Part shown: in pieces, positions 9,100 through 19,154 of the stretch
How the letters are laid out: every line of letters starts with the position of its first letter
How positions within the stretch are numbered: position 1 is the stretch's first letter
DNA from: Marmoricola sp. URHB0036
Lineage (GTDB): Bacteria; Actinomycetota; Actinomycetes; Propionibacteriales; Nocardioidaceae
NCBI RefSeq assembly: GCF_000426045.1
Contig: NZ_AUEP01000010.1
Span: forward strand, 1 to 64,000
Direction of reading: 5' to 3'
Length of the DNA stretch: 64,000 nt
Program-made: the position numbers and the translations under genes
Notes under the pieces: model-generated
What the model was told of the DNA's origin: nothing
Database searches by the model: none
Seen by the model: only the letters and a program-made list of their open reading frames with translations

Positions 9100-9968
9100 T
9101 ATGACGTGCTGTCGACCCGGGTCTGGATCTCGCCGACGGGGAGGGTGGTCGCGGCGCTCGGGATCTCCAGGGCGCCGGCCAGGTCCTGACGTCCGCCGCC
9201 GGGGATGGTGAAGGACACCGAGATCACGCTGGTGGCGGTGATGGTGTAGCTGCCCTGGGCGGCGTACCCGTGCTCGATCGCGCCGGGCTGGTGGAGCGCG
9301 GCGTCCTTGATTCCCGTACCGGTGGCGCCGGCCCCGTCGCCGAAGTCCCAGCGGACGTCGGTGACGGTGAAGGTCACCGGGATCGTCTGGCCGAGCACGA
9401 CGACCGGGATGGTCTGGCTCGGCGCCTCGGCGTAGTAGTTGTTGGGCAGGTTCACGTACGAGCGGTTCCCCGGCTGTACGACGGCCGTCGGCTTGGGGGC
9501 GGCGGCGTACGCCTGGTCGAGCACCATCTCGACGGTGATCTGCGGCTGCTGCTCGACCGGGTCGTCGGCGCCGCGGCACACGTTGCCGACGAAGTCCCAG
9601 CCGCCGACCGTCGGCGAGATCTGCTGGCGCCAGTGCTGCATGTACAGGTCACCGTCGTGGCCCTGGGTCTTGCAGACCGACACCGCCGCCATGCACAGGG
9701 CGTCGCTACCGCCGTTGGGCGGACCGTTGGTCATGCACGCAGGCGTGTAGTAGTCCTTGTAGACCGGCGGGGGCGGGCCGCTGGAGTGCACGTAGGGCTG
9801 CCCGGGGTGGTAGACACCGGGAACGCCGGTCTGCCCCTGGTGCTCACCGCTGATGATCGTCCCGTCACCGGTGTTCTGGCCGCCGATCGGGTCGTCTTTG
9901 GCGGCTGCCGGCCCGCCGGCCCACAGCGCCACTGCCAGGACGGCGAGGACGACGAGTATTCGCTTCAC
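9099..9968 (-). CDS. Secreted protein with PKD-like domain
   Basis: GTG 9968 is preceded by GGGGGAG at 5 bases, a strong ribosome site. The 289-residue product starts with a signal peptide (MKRILVVLAVLAVALWAGG, then PAAAKDD). A cysteine-containing central region follows (PACMTNGPPNGG, CMAAVSVCKTQG, FVGNVCRGADD). The C-terminal part contains VRWDFGDGAGATG and HGYAAQGSYTITATSVI, the hallmark of a PKD/Ig-like beta-sandwich fold. Its start overlaps the stop of the upstream DUF6318 lipoprotein by GTGA, so the two are translationally coupled and may act together at the cell surface. Function is not known. Confidence 0.82.
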   Translation of the reverse strand: MKRILVVLAVLAVALWAGGPAAAKDDPIGGQNTGDGTIISGEHQGQTGVPGVYHPGQPYVHSSGPPPPVYKDYYTPACMTNGPPNGGSDALCMAAVSVCKTQGHDGDLYMQHWRQQISPTVGGWDFVGNVCRGADDPVEQQPQITVEMVLDQAYAAAPKPTAVVQPGNRSYVNLPNNYYAEAPSQTIPVVVLGQTIPVTFTVTDVRWDFGDGAGATGTGIKDAALHQPGAIEHGYAAQGSYTITATSVISVSFTIPGGGRQDLAGALEIPSAATTLPVGEIQTRVDSTS

Positions 9969-10558
9969 TTGTTCTCCCCCGACTTCCAGCCGGTCAGACG
10001 GTAGCGGCCGTTCTCCCAGGCGACGCCGACCTCGATCAGGTAGTTCTTCTTCGCGGGGTAGGTCTTCACCGCGTGGCCGGAGGCGTCGACGTCGGCCCGT
10101 TTCCCCGCCCGGCTCTGGATGTCGACGACCCAGACGTTGTCCAGGACGCGCGCGGTCTCGAAGGCGCGCTTGACGGGCAGGTCGGCGGGCTCGAGGTGGA
10201 GGCCCTTGGCCTGCTGGCCGTCGAGGTAGGTCTTCAGCTCGGTGCACATGGTGCACCTGGTCCGCTTGCCGGTGGCTCCGACCGACGTGATCGGCGTCGC
10301 GTCGTTGGTGGCGAAGGCGTAGTTGTAGGCCTTCACGAAGTACGTCGCGAACGCGATCCGCCCGGCCGAGGTGTTGCCGGAGGCCGACGGCAGCTGGGGC
10401 GGGGTGGCGGTCGGGCTCGGGCTGGCGCTCGGGGACTCCTCGCGCACCGGGGCGCTGGCCGGTGTCTTGCTGTCGCCGCCACCGCACGCGGAGGTGACGA
10501 GCAGGAGCGCGGTCAACGCCGTGACGGCGGTGGCTCGCGCAACGAGTCCGAGACGCAC
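9965..10558 (-). CDS. DUF6318-type lipoprotein
   Basis: The 197-residue protein has a lipoprotein signal (TALTALLLVTSAC) with the acylated cysteine followed by GGG and a Ser/Pro/Thr-rich linker. The folded domain contains FVKAYNYAFATND and a CTMC cysteine pair, then NVWVVDIQSRAG and YLIEVGVAWENGRYRLTGW, as in the actinobacterial DUF6318 family. GTG 10558 is taken as start because GGGGGAG lies just upstream, although spacing is short (3 bases). It is coupled to the downstream PKD-like secreted protein. Confidence 0.8.
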   Translation of the reverse strand: MRLGLVARATAVTALTALLLVTSACGGGDSKTPASAPVREESPSASPSPTATPPQLPSASGNTSAGRIAFATYFVKAYNYAFATNDATPITSVGATGKRTRCTMCTELKTYLDGQQAKGLHLEPADLPVKRAFETARVLDNVWVVDIQSRAGKRADVDASGHAVKTYPAKKNYLIEVGVAWENGRYRLTGWKSGENK

Positions 10559-10662
10559 GATCTCCCCCTCGTGGTCGACGTCAGGTCCAGGCAGAGTTCT
10601 ACTGCCCAGCACGGGGGCGCGCCAAACCAGTCGTTTCGGGCGTGCTGATCCGGGCCGGCCGA

Positions 10663-11604
10663 TCAGTACTGGTGGAACCAGCGCGGCAGCTGGACCGAGG
10701 CGCCGGGGCAGGTGACGTTGCGGTCGCGCTGGTCCTCGACCCACTGGCCGAGCACGCCGGCGCCGCCCTGGATCACCCAGTCGCGGCGGCACCGCCGCAG
10801 GGCCTCGGCCCGGGAGGTCTGTCCCGCCGCTCGCCACTCCGGCACCCGGAGGGCGAGGTCGCCGACCACCGACTCGTAGAGGTACGGCGTGGAATAGACG
10901 CCGACCGCGTAGCCGGCGTCGGTGTAGCCCTGGGCTGCCCCCCGGACGACGGCCGCGTTGGCCTGCTTGTCGGAGCCCCAGTCGAAGTGCGGCACCGACT
11001 CGACGTCCAGCCACACGATCGGGGTCTGCAGGCCGGCCTTCTTCAGGCTCGCGATGTTGAACTGCGCCTGTCGACGGCCCAGCTCCTCACCCGTCACCCC
11101 GGAGGGGGAGAAGCGGGTCGGCCCGCTGATCACCGAGTACGCCGCCACCAGCAGGTGGTGGCTCTTGGCCCAGGCGACCTGGCTGGCCAGGCACGGGTTG
11201 GCCACGAACCCGGGGCCGTTCGTCAGCCCGATCACCACGAAGCGGGCCGAGGAGTCGGGGAGGGGGAGTCCTTCGGACCGCTTCTCCGGGATGCCCATCC
11301 CCTTCGGGCACTGCGGCCAGCTGATGTCGCCGCCGAGCAGCGAACCCACGTCGCGCGGAGTGGGCAGCGCCGGGACCTCGATCGACGGGGTCGGCACGGT
11401 GGAGGCGGACGGTGTCGCCGCGGTGGGCGTCGGCTCGGAGGCACTGGCGGTTGGCGTCGGTGCAACCGAGGTGGAGGGCGTGGCCGTGGCGTCGGCCTTC
11501 TTCGAGTCCGGAGCGAGCGGCGCCTCGCAACCGGCGGTGAGGAGCACGACGAGGGCGAGGACGGCCAGCGGAGTCGGTCCGACGGTCCGTCGTGCTCGAC
11601 GCAT
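10663..11604 (-). CDS. Lipoprotein with GH25-like (lysozyme-type) domain
   Basis: The 313-residue protein has a lipobox (VVLLTAGCEAPL) and a long Ala/Pro/Ser/Thr linker to about residue 85. A TIM-barrel-like domain follows: DISWPQCPKGMGIPEKR, FVVIGLTNGPGFVANPC, HHLLVAAYSVI, then IVWLDVESVP, where Asp and Glu sit where GH25 enzymes carry their catalytic pair, and AVGVYSTPYLYESV. It may bind or cleave peptidoglycan or another surface glycan, but activity is an inference because the domain is divergent. The start ATG 11604 is followed by a typical Arg-rich signal region. It is divergent from hutH. Confidence 0.72.
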   Translation of the reverse strand: MRRARRTVGPTPLAVLALVVLLTAGCEAPLAPDSKKADATATPSTSVAPTPTASASEPTPTAATPSASTVPTPSIEVPALPTPRDVGSLLGGDISWPQCPKGMGIPEKRSEGLPLPDSSARFVVIGLTNGPGFVANPCLASQVAWAKSHHLLVAAYSVISGPTRFSPSGVTGEELGRRQAQFNIASLKKAGLQTPIVWLDVESVPHFDWGSDKQANAAVVRGAAQGYTDAGYAVGVYSTPYLYESVVGDLALRVPEWRAAGQTSRAEALRRCRRDWVIQGGAGVLGQWVEDQRDRNVTCPGASVQLPRWFHQY

Positions 11605-11622
11605 GGTCTCCCTCTGCTGACA

Positions 11623-11640
11623 CGTCTCGGATCCGAGACG
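11623..11640. promoter_or_regulatory. 18-bp perfect palindrome, candidate operator upstream of hutH
   Basis: CGTCTCGGATCCGAGACG is a perfect palindrome in the 89-base gap between hutH (start 54 bases downstream) and the divergent GH25-like lipoprotein. Its inner 14 bases recur exactly at 22037-22050, upstream of the M20 peptidase / MFS operon. Confidence 0.6.
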
Positions 11641-11693
11641 AAGCGGTCGGTGCGGGGCTGGCAGCAGGCTCCCGCGCGAGGTTGGATCGTCGC

Positions 11694-13273
11694 ATGAGTA
11701 CGCCGAGCCCGACCAACTTTCCGGACACCGTCCCGGCCACTGTCGAGGTGGGCATGGGCGCGCTCTCCTTCGACGAGGTCGTCGCGGTCGCCCGCGGAGA
11801 GGCCCCGGTCGTGATCGGTGACGAGGCGCTGGCCGCGATCGAGCGGGCTCGCGTCGTCGTCGAGGAGCTCGCCGCGGCCCCCACGCCGGCGTACGGCATC
11901 TCCACGGGGTTCGGCGCCCTCGCGACCCGGCACATCCCGACCGAGATGCGCGCCCAGCTGCAGCGCTCCCTGGTCCGCTCGCACGCAGCCGGGTCGGGTC
12001 CCGAGGTCGAGCGGGAGGTGGTGCGTGGCCTGATGCTGCTGCGGCTCTCGACGCTGGCCACCGGCCGGACCGGCGTACGGCCCGTGGTGCCGGAGCTGAT
12101 GGCGGCCATGCTCAACGCCGGGATCACCCCGGTCGTGCACGAGTACGGCTCGCTCGGCTGCTCCGGTGACCTCGCCCCGCTCTCGCACTGTGCCCTCGCG
12201 CTGATCGGTGAGGGCGACGTGCGCGACGCATCCGGCGCGCTGCTCCCGGCGGCCGAGGCGCTGGCCGCGGCCGGGCTCAGCCCGGTCGAGCTCGCGGCCA
12301 AGGAGGGCCTGGCCCTGATCAACGGCACCGACGGCATGCTCGGCATGCTGGTGCTGGCGCTGAGCGACCTCTCCGTCCTCATGCGTACGGCGGACATCGC
12401 GGCCGCCATGTCGGTCGAGGGCCAGCTCGGCACCGACCGGGTCTTCGCCCCCGAGCTGCAGGCCATCCGGCCGCACCCCGGCCAGGCCGCCTCCGCCGCC
12501 AACCTGACCGCGATCTTGAAGGACTCGGGCGTGGTCGCCTCGCACCGCGGTCCCGACTGCAACCGCGTGCAGGACGCCTACTCCCTGCGGTGCTCGCCCC
12601 AGGTGCACGGTGCCGCCCGCGACACCCTCGAGCACTGCGCGACCGTCGCCGGCCGTGAGCTGGCCAGCGCGGTCGACAACCCGGTGGTCCTGCCCGACGA
12701 GGGACGGGTCGAGTCCAACGGCAACTTCCACGGTGCGCCGGTCGCCTACGTGCTCGACTTCGCGGCCATCGTCGCTGCCGACGTCGCATCGATCAGCGAG
12801 CGTCGTACCGACCGCTTCCTGGACAAGGCCCGCAGCCACGGCCTGCCGCCGTTCCTGGCCGACGACCCGGGCGTCGACAGTGGGCACATGATCGCGCAGT
12901 ACACCCAGGCCGCGATCGTCTCCGAGCTCAAGCGCCTCGCCAACCCCGCCAGCGTCGACTCGATCCCGTCGAGCGCGATGCAGGAGGACCACGTCTCGAT
13001 GGGCTGGTCGGCCGCCCGCAAGCTCCGTCGATCGGTCGACGGGCTGGCGCGCGTCGTCGCCATCGAGGTGCTGACCGCCGCCCGTGCCCTCGACCTGCGT
13101 CGTCCGCTGTCGCCCTCACCGGCGACGGGTGCCGTGGTCGACCTGCTGCGCTCGTCGGGGATCCAGGGTCCCGGCCCCGACCGTCATCTCTCGCCCGAGA
13201 TCGAGACAGCCGTCGAGCTGGTCCGGTCGGGCGCCGTCCTCCATGCCGTCGAAGAAGTGATCGGAGAACTGCA

Positions 13274-13277
<4 letters not shown>
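11694..13277 (+). CDS. hutH: Histidine ammonia-lyase
   Basis: The enzyme converts L-histidine to urocanate and ammonia, the first step of histidine use. The 527-residue length is normal. The signature [14 protein letters not shown] is present; the MIO cofactor would form from Cys156-Ser157-Gly158, with Cys replacing the more common Ala. Conserved YGISTGFG and [10 protein letters not shown] blocks are also seen. ATG 11694 was chosen although the frame is open upstream to 11592, because family members start here; TTGGAT with a 6-base gap before ATG is a weak leaderless signal. hutU follows with a GTGA overlap. A perfect palindrome upstream may be an operator. Confidence 0.96.
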
Positions 13278-14947
<1,670 letters not shown>

Positions 14948-15014
14948 GTCCGGCAGCACTACGTAGACCTTCCAGGTGGCAGGTCTAGTTAGTGCCCGGA
15001 CCCCTGGTCACCCG

Positions 15015-15428
15015 TCAGCGCCCGGAGAACGCCTCGCGCACAGCTCGCCCGTTCGCGAGCACGCACACGCCGAGCAGGAGCACGCCGCACACAGCCTGCT
15101 CGAGCTTCAGCCACAGCGGGAACGGGTCCGGCAGCGACACGATCACCACGATCGCGACCAGCATGATCGCCGAGACGATCCGCAGCCTGACCAGGCCGCC
15201 CTTCGAGCCCTGCGCCGCTCGGGTGGCGAAGGCAAACATCAGGATCGAGGTGAGCGCGACGATGCTGCCGCGCACCCAGACCGCGTCGTTGACGGCGGCG
15301 TGGTCGCCGTGCAGGAGTGCGACGGCGCCGAGGGTGAGCAGGCTCAGCGCGAGGTAGCAGCCGACGAGCAGCCGAGCCCGGTCGAGGGTCACGTTGGCCT
15401 CGGCCGGTAGCGCGGTCGTGGTGTTCAT
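15015..15428 (-). CDS. Small four-helix membrane protein, unknown function
   Basis: The 137-residue protein has four hydrophobic segments (LLVGCYLALSLLTLGAVALL; VRGSIVALTSILMFAFA; RIVSAIMLVAIVVIVSL; LEQAVCGVLLLGVCVLA). I do not recognise a named family with certainty. Its ATG overlaps the stop of the TetR gene (ATGA), so it is probably a target of that repressor. The region between it and hutU (14948-15014) shows no convincing feature. Confidence 0.78.
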   Translation of the reverse strand: MNTTTALPAEANVTLDRARLLVGCYLALSLLTLGAVALLHGDHAAVNDAVWVRGSIVALTSILMFAFATRAAQGSKGGLVRLRIVSAIMLVAIVVIVSLPDPFPLWLKLEQAVCGVLLLGVCVLANGRAVREAFSGR

Positions 15429-16087
15429 GACGGTCCTTCCGTCGTACGCCGGGCGCGGGAGGGCTTCCCCGGTGGAGACGTGATCATCCGGTCGACCAGG
15501 TGCACGAAGTGGTCGATGACGGCGGGCCCGTCGAGCTCGGGGTCCGAGATGAACTGCTCGGCCAGCCCGTCGATGGTGGAGCGGAGCAGCACCGCGAGGG
15601 TCCAGGGATCGAAGTCGGCCAGCTCTCCGGCCCGCTGCCCGGTCTCGAGGAGGTCCTGGGCCACTGCGATCAGTGGGTCGTCGTCCTCGGTCTCGAACCA
15701 CGGGCTCCCGTCGTCGCGACGGAGGTTGCGGGCGACCTCCCGAGCGGCGCGGGCCTCGGTCTGGTGCGACCACGCCCAGCTGACCGCACCTCGCACGTAG
15801 GTGAGAACACGCTCGCGCTCGGTCCGTGCCTCCGCGCGCTGGGCTCGCAGGGGCGGGGTGGCATCGGTGTACACCTGCACGACCACGGCCTCCATCAGCT
15901 CCGCGCGCGAGGAGAAGTGGTAGAGCACGACGCTCTTGGAGACGCCGGCGCGGCGGGCGACCTCGGCGATCGTGGTCGCCTGGTAGCCGCGCTCGACGAG
16001 CGACTCGATCGCGACCTGCACGAACTGCCGACGCCGGGCCTGGTTGACGAAGGTGCCCTGACCATCCGATGGTTTTTTCGACCGCAC
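15425..16087 (-). CDS. TetR-family transcriptional repressor
   Basis: The 220-residue protein has an N-terminal TetR helix-turn-helix (FVQVAIESLVERGYQATTIAEVARRAGVSKSVVLYHF, about residues 22-58) and a variable ligand domain with a LLRSTIDGLAEQFI helix. The GTG start at 16087 lies inside a perfect inverted repeat and 6 bases after a TAGATT -10-like hexamer, with no ribosome site, so the mRNA is probably leaderless and self-repressed. It is cotranscribed with the small membrane protein. Confidence 0.88.
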   Translation of the reverse strand: MRSKKPSDGQGTFVNQARRRQFVQVAIESLVERGYQATTIAEVARRAGVSKSVVLYHFSSRAELMEAVVVQVYTDATPPLRAQRAEARTERERVLTYVRGAVSWAWSHQTEARAAREVARNLRRDDGSPWFETEDDDPLIAVAQDLLETGQRAGELADFDPWTLAVLLRSTIDGLAEQFISDPELDGPAVIDHFVHLVDRMITSPPGKPSRARRTTEGPS

Positions 16088-16095
16088 GGTCGAAA
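16076..16095. promoter_or_regulatory. TetR operator candidate over its own start codon
   Basis: TTTCGACCGCACGGTCGAAA is a 9-bp-arm inverted repeat with a 2-base centre. It covers the GTG start and the expected transcription start of the TetR gene and abuts the -10 hexamer. A second GACCGGTC palindrome lies about 10 bases further upstream. Confidence 0.65.
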
Positions 16096-16099
16096 TCTA
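16094..16099 (-). promoter_or_regulatory. -10 hexamer for a leaderless TetR mRNA
   Basis: TAGATT on the minus strand, 6 bases, then GTG 16087. It lies at the edge of the candidate operator. Confidence 0.5.
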
Positions 16100-16182
16100 T
16101 CACGACCGGTCAGGAAGGCCACCGGGTCCCGGCCCCGGAGACTCGGGCATTCGCGAGCGCGACGCGGGGAGCGGCAGGCAGA

Positions 16183-16689
16183 ATGCGCGCCATGTCCGAA
16201 ACTCCGCTCGGGGAGCAGCTCACGCCTGCGCCGTACCCACCCGGCTGGACGGTGCCTCCCGAGTCGTCGGGCCCGCGGCGTCCCGGCACGGTGCTGGCCG
16301 CGGCGATCGTGACCTGGACCGCGTCGGCGGTCACGCTCCTCGGCACCGCCTCGATGTTCACCTTCCTGATGAGCGCGGGCGAACCCATTCTCGACTCGTT
16401 CGACGGTTCGCGGCCGCTCCTGGTCGCGGTCGCCGTCGGCATCGCCGTCTGGTCGGTCGCTGCCTGCCTGTTGGCGTGGTGGACACTGACGGGCCGCAAC
16501 TGGGCCCGGATCCTGCTGGCGCTCTCGGCCGGGGCGACCGTCGTGGTGTCGACCTCGATGTTCTGGCTCGGGGTCCCGTTCGTCTCGCTGTTCGGCGGCA
16601 TCGCGGTGCTGGTCCTGCTGTTCATCGGCGGTGCCAACGATTGGTACCGCACGCGACCCGCCGCCCGAGAGCCAGAGGGAATGTCATGA
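16183..16689 (+). CDS. Small membrane protein, unknown function
   Basis: The 168-residue protein has a Pro-rich N-terminus (PAPYPPGWTVPPE) and four hydrophobic segments, starting with TVLAAAIVTWTASAVTLLG and ending with GIAVLVLLFIGGANDWYR. I do not recognise a specific family; the layout recalls Pro-rich actinobacterial membrane proteins. ATG 16192 is an equally possible start; GGGGAG at 16166-16171 favours 16183. Its stop overlaps the start of the M48 peptidase gene (ATGA), which suggests that the two work together at the membrane. Confidence 0.75.
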   Translation: MRAMSETPLGEQLTPAPYPPGWTVPPESSGPRRPGTVLAAAIVTWTASAVTLLGTASMFTFLMSAGEPILDSFDGSRPLLVAVAVGIAVWSVAACLLAWWTLTGRNWARILLALSAGATVVVSTSMFWLGVPFVSLFGGIAVLVLLFIGGANDWYRTRPAAREPEGMS

Positions 16690-17699
16690 CCGAGAAGCCC
16701 GTCCGCGCCCGTACGCCGCTCCCCGGCATCAGCTCGCGCGCCTGGGAGCATCCCGCCGACAAGGGGGCCCTGGTCGCACTGCGCAAGCTGCGCGGCTTCG
16801 ACACGGTGCTCAAGGCACTGTCCGGACTGATCAACGAGCGCGCCGTCCGGCTCTCGCTGCTCGGCGACGCGGTGAAGGTCGACGAGCGCCAGTTCACCCG
16901 GCTGCACCGACTGCTCACCGACGTCGGGGCGACCCTCGACGCGACCGAGCTGCCCGAGATGTTCGTCAGCGCCAACCCGTTCCTGAACGCCTCCACGATC
17001 GGGATGAACAAGCCGACCATCGTGCTGAACAGCGCCCTGGTCGACCTGCTCGACGAGGAGGAGCTGCGCTTCGTGATCGCCCACGAGCTCGGTCACGCGC
17101 TCAGCGGGCACGCGGTCTACCAGACCCTGCTCCAGCGACTGCTGGTCCTCAGCGGCGTGCTCGGCACCGTCCCGTTGGGCGGCCTGGGCATCCGTGTGAT
17201 CGTGGCCGCCCTGTTCGAGTGGTCACGCAAGGCCGAGCTCTCGGCCGACCGCGCCGGACTGCTGGCCACCCAGGACCCGCAGGTGGCCTTCCGGGTGCAC
17301 ATGAAGCTCGCCAGCGGTGGGCACCTCGACGACCTCGACACCACCTCGTTCTTCGCCCAGGGCGCGGAGTACGACGAGTCCGGTGACCTGCGCGAGTCGG
17401 TGCTGCGGCTGACGCTGGTCGAGCGGGTGTCCCATCCCTTCGCCGTCGTACGGGCCAAGGAGCTGCGACGCTGGGTCGACAGCGGCGCCTACACCGCGAT
17501 CCTGGCCGGCACCTACCCGCGCCGCGAGGATGACGCGTCGGCCGACGTGAGCGAGGCAGCGCGCGAGGCGGCGCAGAGCTACACCGAGTCGTTCCGCAAC
17601 ACCTCCGACGCCCTCGGCCGCTTCGTGCAGGAGACCGCCGGCGTGGTGGGCAGCGTCAAGGGCTGGTTCGACGAGACCTTCCGCCGCGGAGAGGCCTAG
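16686..17699 (+). CDS. M48-family zinc metallopeptidase
   Basis: The 337-residue protein carries the zinc motif HELGHALSGH (His133, Glu134, His137) and a downstream AELSADRAGL, which gives the third ligand. This is the M48 (HtpX/Ste24-like) pattern. A modest hydrophobic stretch follows the zinc motif (LLQRLLVLSGVLGTVPLGGLG), so membrane association is likely but weaker than in HtpX. The C-terminal 60 residues are polar and helical. A role in membrane protein quality control is inference. It overlaps the upstream membrane protein (ATGA), and its TAG stop shares the four bases CTAG with the stop of the convergent DUF1992 gene. Confidence 0.88.
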   Translation: MTEKPVRARTPLPGISSRAWEHPADKGALVALRKLRGFDTVLKALSGLINERAVRLSLLGDAVKVDERQFTRLHRLLTDVGATLDATELPEMFVSANPFLNASTIGMNKPTIVLNSALVDLLDEEELRFVIAHELGHALSGHAVYQTLLQRLLVLSGVLGTVPLGGLGIRVIVAALFEWSRKAELSADRAGLLATQDPQVAFRVHMKLASGGHLDDLDTTSFFAQGAEYDESGDLRESVLRLTLVERVSHPFAVVRAKELRRWVDSGAYTAILAGTYPRREDDASADVSEAAREAAQSYTESFRNTSDALGRFVQETAGVVGSVKGWFDETFRRGEA

Positions 17700-18241
17700 C
17701 GCCTTCGCTGCTCCTCACTACGCCGCCACCAACGACGCCGAGGCTCCTTGGGTGGCACTGGTCGAGGCGAGTCGGCCGTCTTCCGGGTCGGCCGGCGCCG
17801 CTCCCGCCAGCGCTCGACCTCGACGTCGACGTCCCGGGTGGGAGTGACCACGGGCGGGCCGCCCTGGAGCTGGCGTCGCGCCTCGACGATGCGCCGGTTG
17901 AAGTCCTCGACGATCGTGCGCACTTGCTTCTCGGTGGCCTCCCGGTCGAGCAGGTCGTCGAGCTCGGCGTCGTCCTTGCGCAGCTGAAGAGCAGCCGGGA
18001 GGACGCTGATCCGCTCGCGCTCGATCAGCTTCTTCAGCCACCAGTCCCGGTCGTGCGGTGAGCCGAGGTCGCCCAACGGCTTGCCGGCGCCGGGCAGGTT
18101 GTCGAACTCGCCGCGCTCCATGGCCCGCTTGACCTGGAGGTCGACCCACTGGGTCTGGTTGCGGATGCGCGCGGCAGCGGAGTCACCGCCGGTGCGCTGG
18201 TCTCGCGCACGGTCCGGTCGTCGATCAGGGTCCTCGGCCAT
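17696..18241 (-). CDS. DUF1992 / DnaJ-homologue (DNAJC28-like) domain protein
   Basis: The 181-residue protein contains QWVDLQVKRAMERGEFDNLPGAGKPL and the DRDWWLKKLIERERI segment that define DUF1992, the domain also found in DnaJ homologue subfamily C member 28. There is no J domain here. The C-terminus is Arg-rich (RRRWWRRSEEQRRR). ATG 18241 is preferred to GTG 18250 because GGGGGTG lies 7 bases upstream. The molecular function of the family is not established. The 3' end overlaps the M48 gene by 4 bases. Confidence 0.83.
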   Translation of the reverse strand: MAEDPDRRPDRARDQRTGGDSAAARIRNQTQWVDLQVKRAMERGEFDNLPGAGKPLGDLGSPHDRDWWLKKLIERERISVLPAALQLRKDDAELDDLLDREATEKQVRTIVEDFNRRIVEARRQLQGGPPVVTPTRDVDVEVERWRERRRPTRKTADSPRPVPPKEPRRRWWRRSEEQRRR

Positions 18242-18322
18242 GGGAATCACCCCCGCTTCCGGAGGCTAGCCGATGAGTTCGTCTCTCCCCAGAGGTCATA
18301 GTGACGACAGGGAGGTACGCAC

Positions 18323-19144
18323 GTGGACGTCTTCGCGACCGGATTGCGGATGGGTGAGTCGCCACGCTGGCACGACGGTCGGCTGTGGGTGTGTGACTGG
18401 GTGGCCGGCGAGGTGCTGTCCTACGACGTCGACGGGCAGCGGACCGTCGAGCTGACCATGACGGGCCTGCCGTTCTCCGTCGACTGGCTCCTGGACGGAC
18501 GCACCGTCCTGACGAGCACCCGAGGTGTGGTGACGGTCGAGGAGGACGGTTCGCTGACGCCGTACGGCGCCATGGACCAGGCCTGGAACGAGATCGTCGT
18601 CGACCCGGCCGGAAACACCTTCGTCAACGCGGCCGGCTTCGACCTGATGGGCGGTGAGGAGCCGCGGCCGGGCTTCGTCTGGGTGGTCCGTCCCGACGGG
18701 TCCTCGGAGGAGGTGGCCGACGGCGTCTGGTTCCCCAACGGGATGGCCGTCACCCCGGACGGCGGGACGTTGGTCGTGGCCGAGTCCTACGGGCACTGCC
18801 TCACGGCCTTCGACATCGGCCCGGGCGGTCGGCTCGACCACCGGCGGGTCTGGGCCGACCTCGGCGACGCCGCTCCCGACGGGATCTGCCTCGATGCGGA
18901 GGGAGCGACGTGGTACGCCGACGTGCCGCACCGCCAGTGCGTCCGGGTGGCCGAGGGCGGCGAGGTGCTCGAGGTGGTGCAGGCCGACCGGGGCTGCTTC
19001 GCGTGCATGCTCGGCGGCGAGGACGGCCGCACCCTGTATGTGGTCGCCAACGAGTGGGGCGGCACCAGCGGCATCGGCCAGGGCGAGCCGAGCGGGCAGC
19101 TGCTGGTGCACCGGGCCCCGGCACCGCACGCGGGACGCCCCTGA
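18323..19144 (+). CDS. SMP-30/gluconolactonase-family protein
   Basis: The 273-residue protein shows the beta-propeller pattern of SMP-30/LRE-like lactonases: GESPRWHDGRLWVCDW at the N-terminus (metal-binding Glu), AWNEIVVDPAGNTFVN, VWFPNGMAVTPDGGTLVVAES (Asn ligand), and APDGICLDAEGATWYAD with the Asp general base region. It probably hydrolyses a sugar or other lactone; the substrate is unknown. GTG 18323 follows GGAGG at about 6 bases. It stands alone between DUF1992 and the convergent MFS gene. Confidence 0.85.
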   Translation: MDVFATGLRMGESPRWHDGRLWVCDWVAGEVLSYDVDGQRTVELTMTGLPFSVDWLLDGRTVLTSTRGVVTVEEDGSLTPYGAMDQAWNEIVVDPAGNTFVNAAGFDLMGGEEPRPGFVWVVRPDGSSEEVADGVWFPNGMAVTPDGGTLVVAESYGHCLTAFDIGPGGRLDHRRVWADLGDAAPDGICLDAEGATWYADVPHRQCVRVAEGGEVLEVVQADRGCFACMLGGEDGRTLYVVANEWGGTSGIGQGEPSGQLLVHRAPAPHAGRP

Positions 19145-19154
19145 CCAAGCGGCG

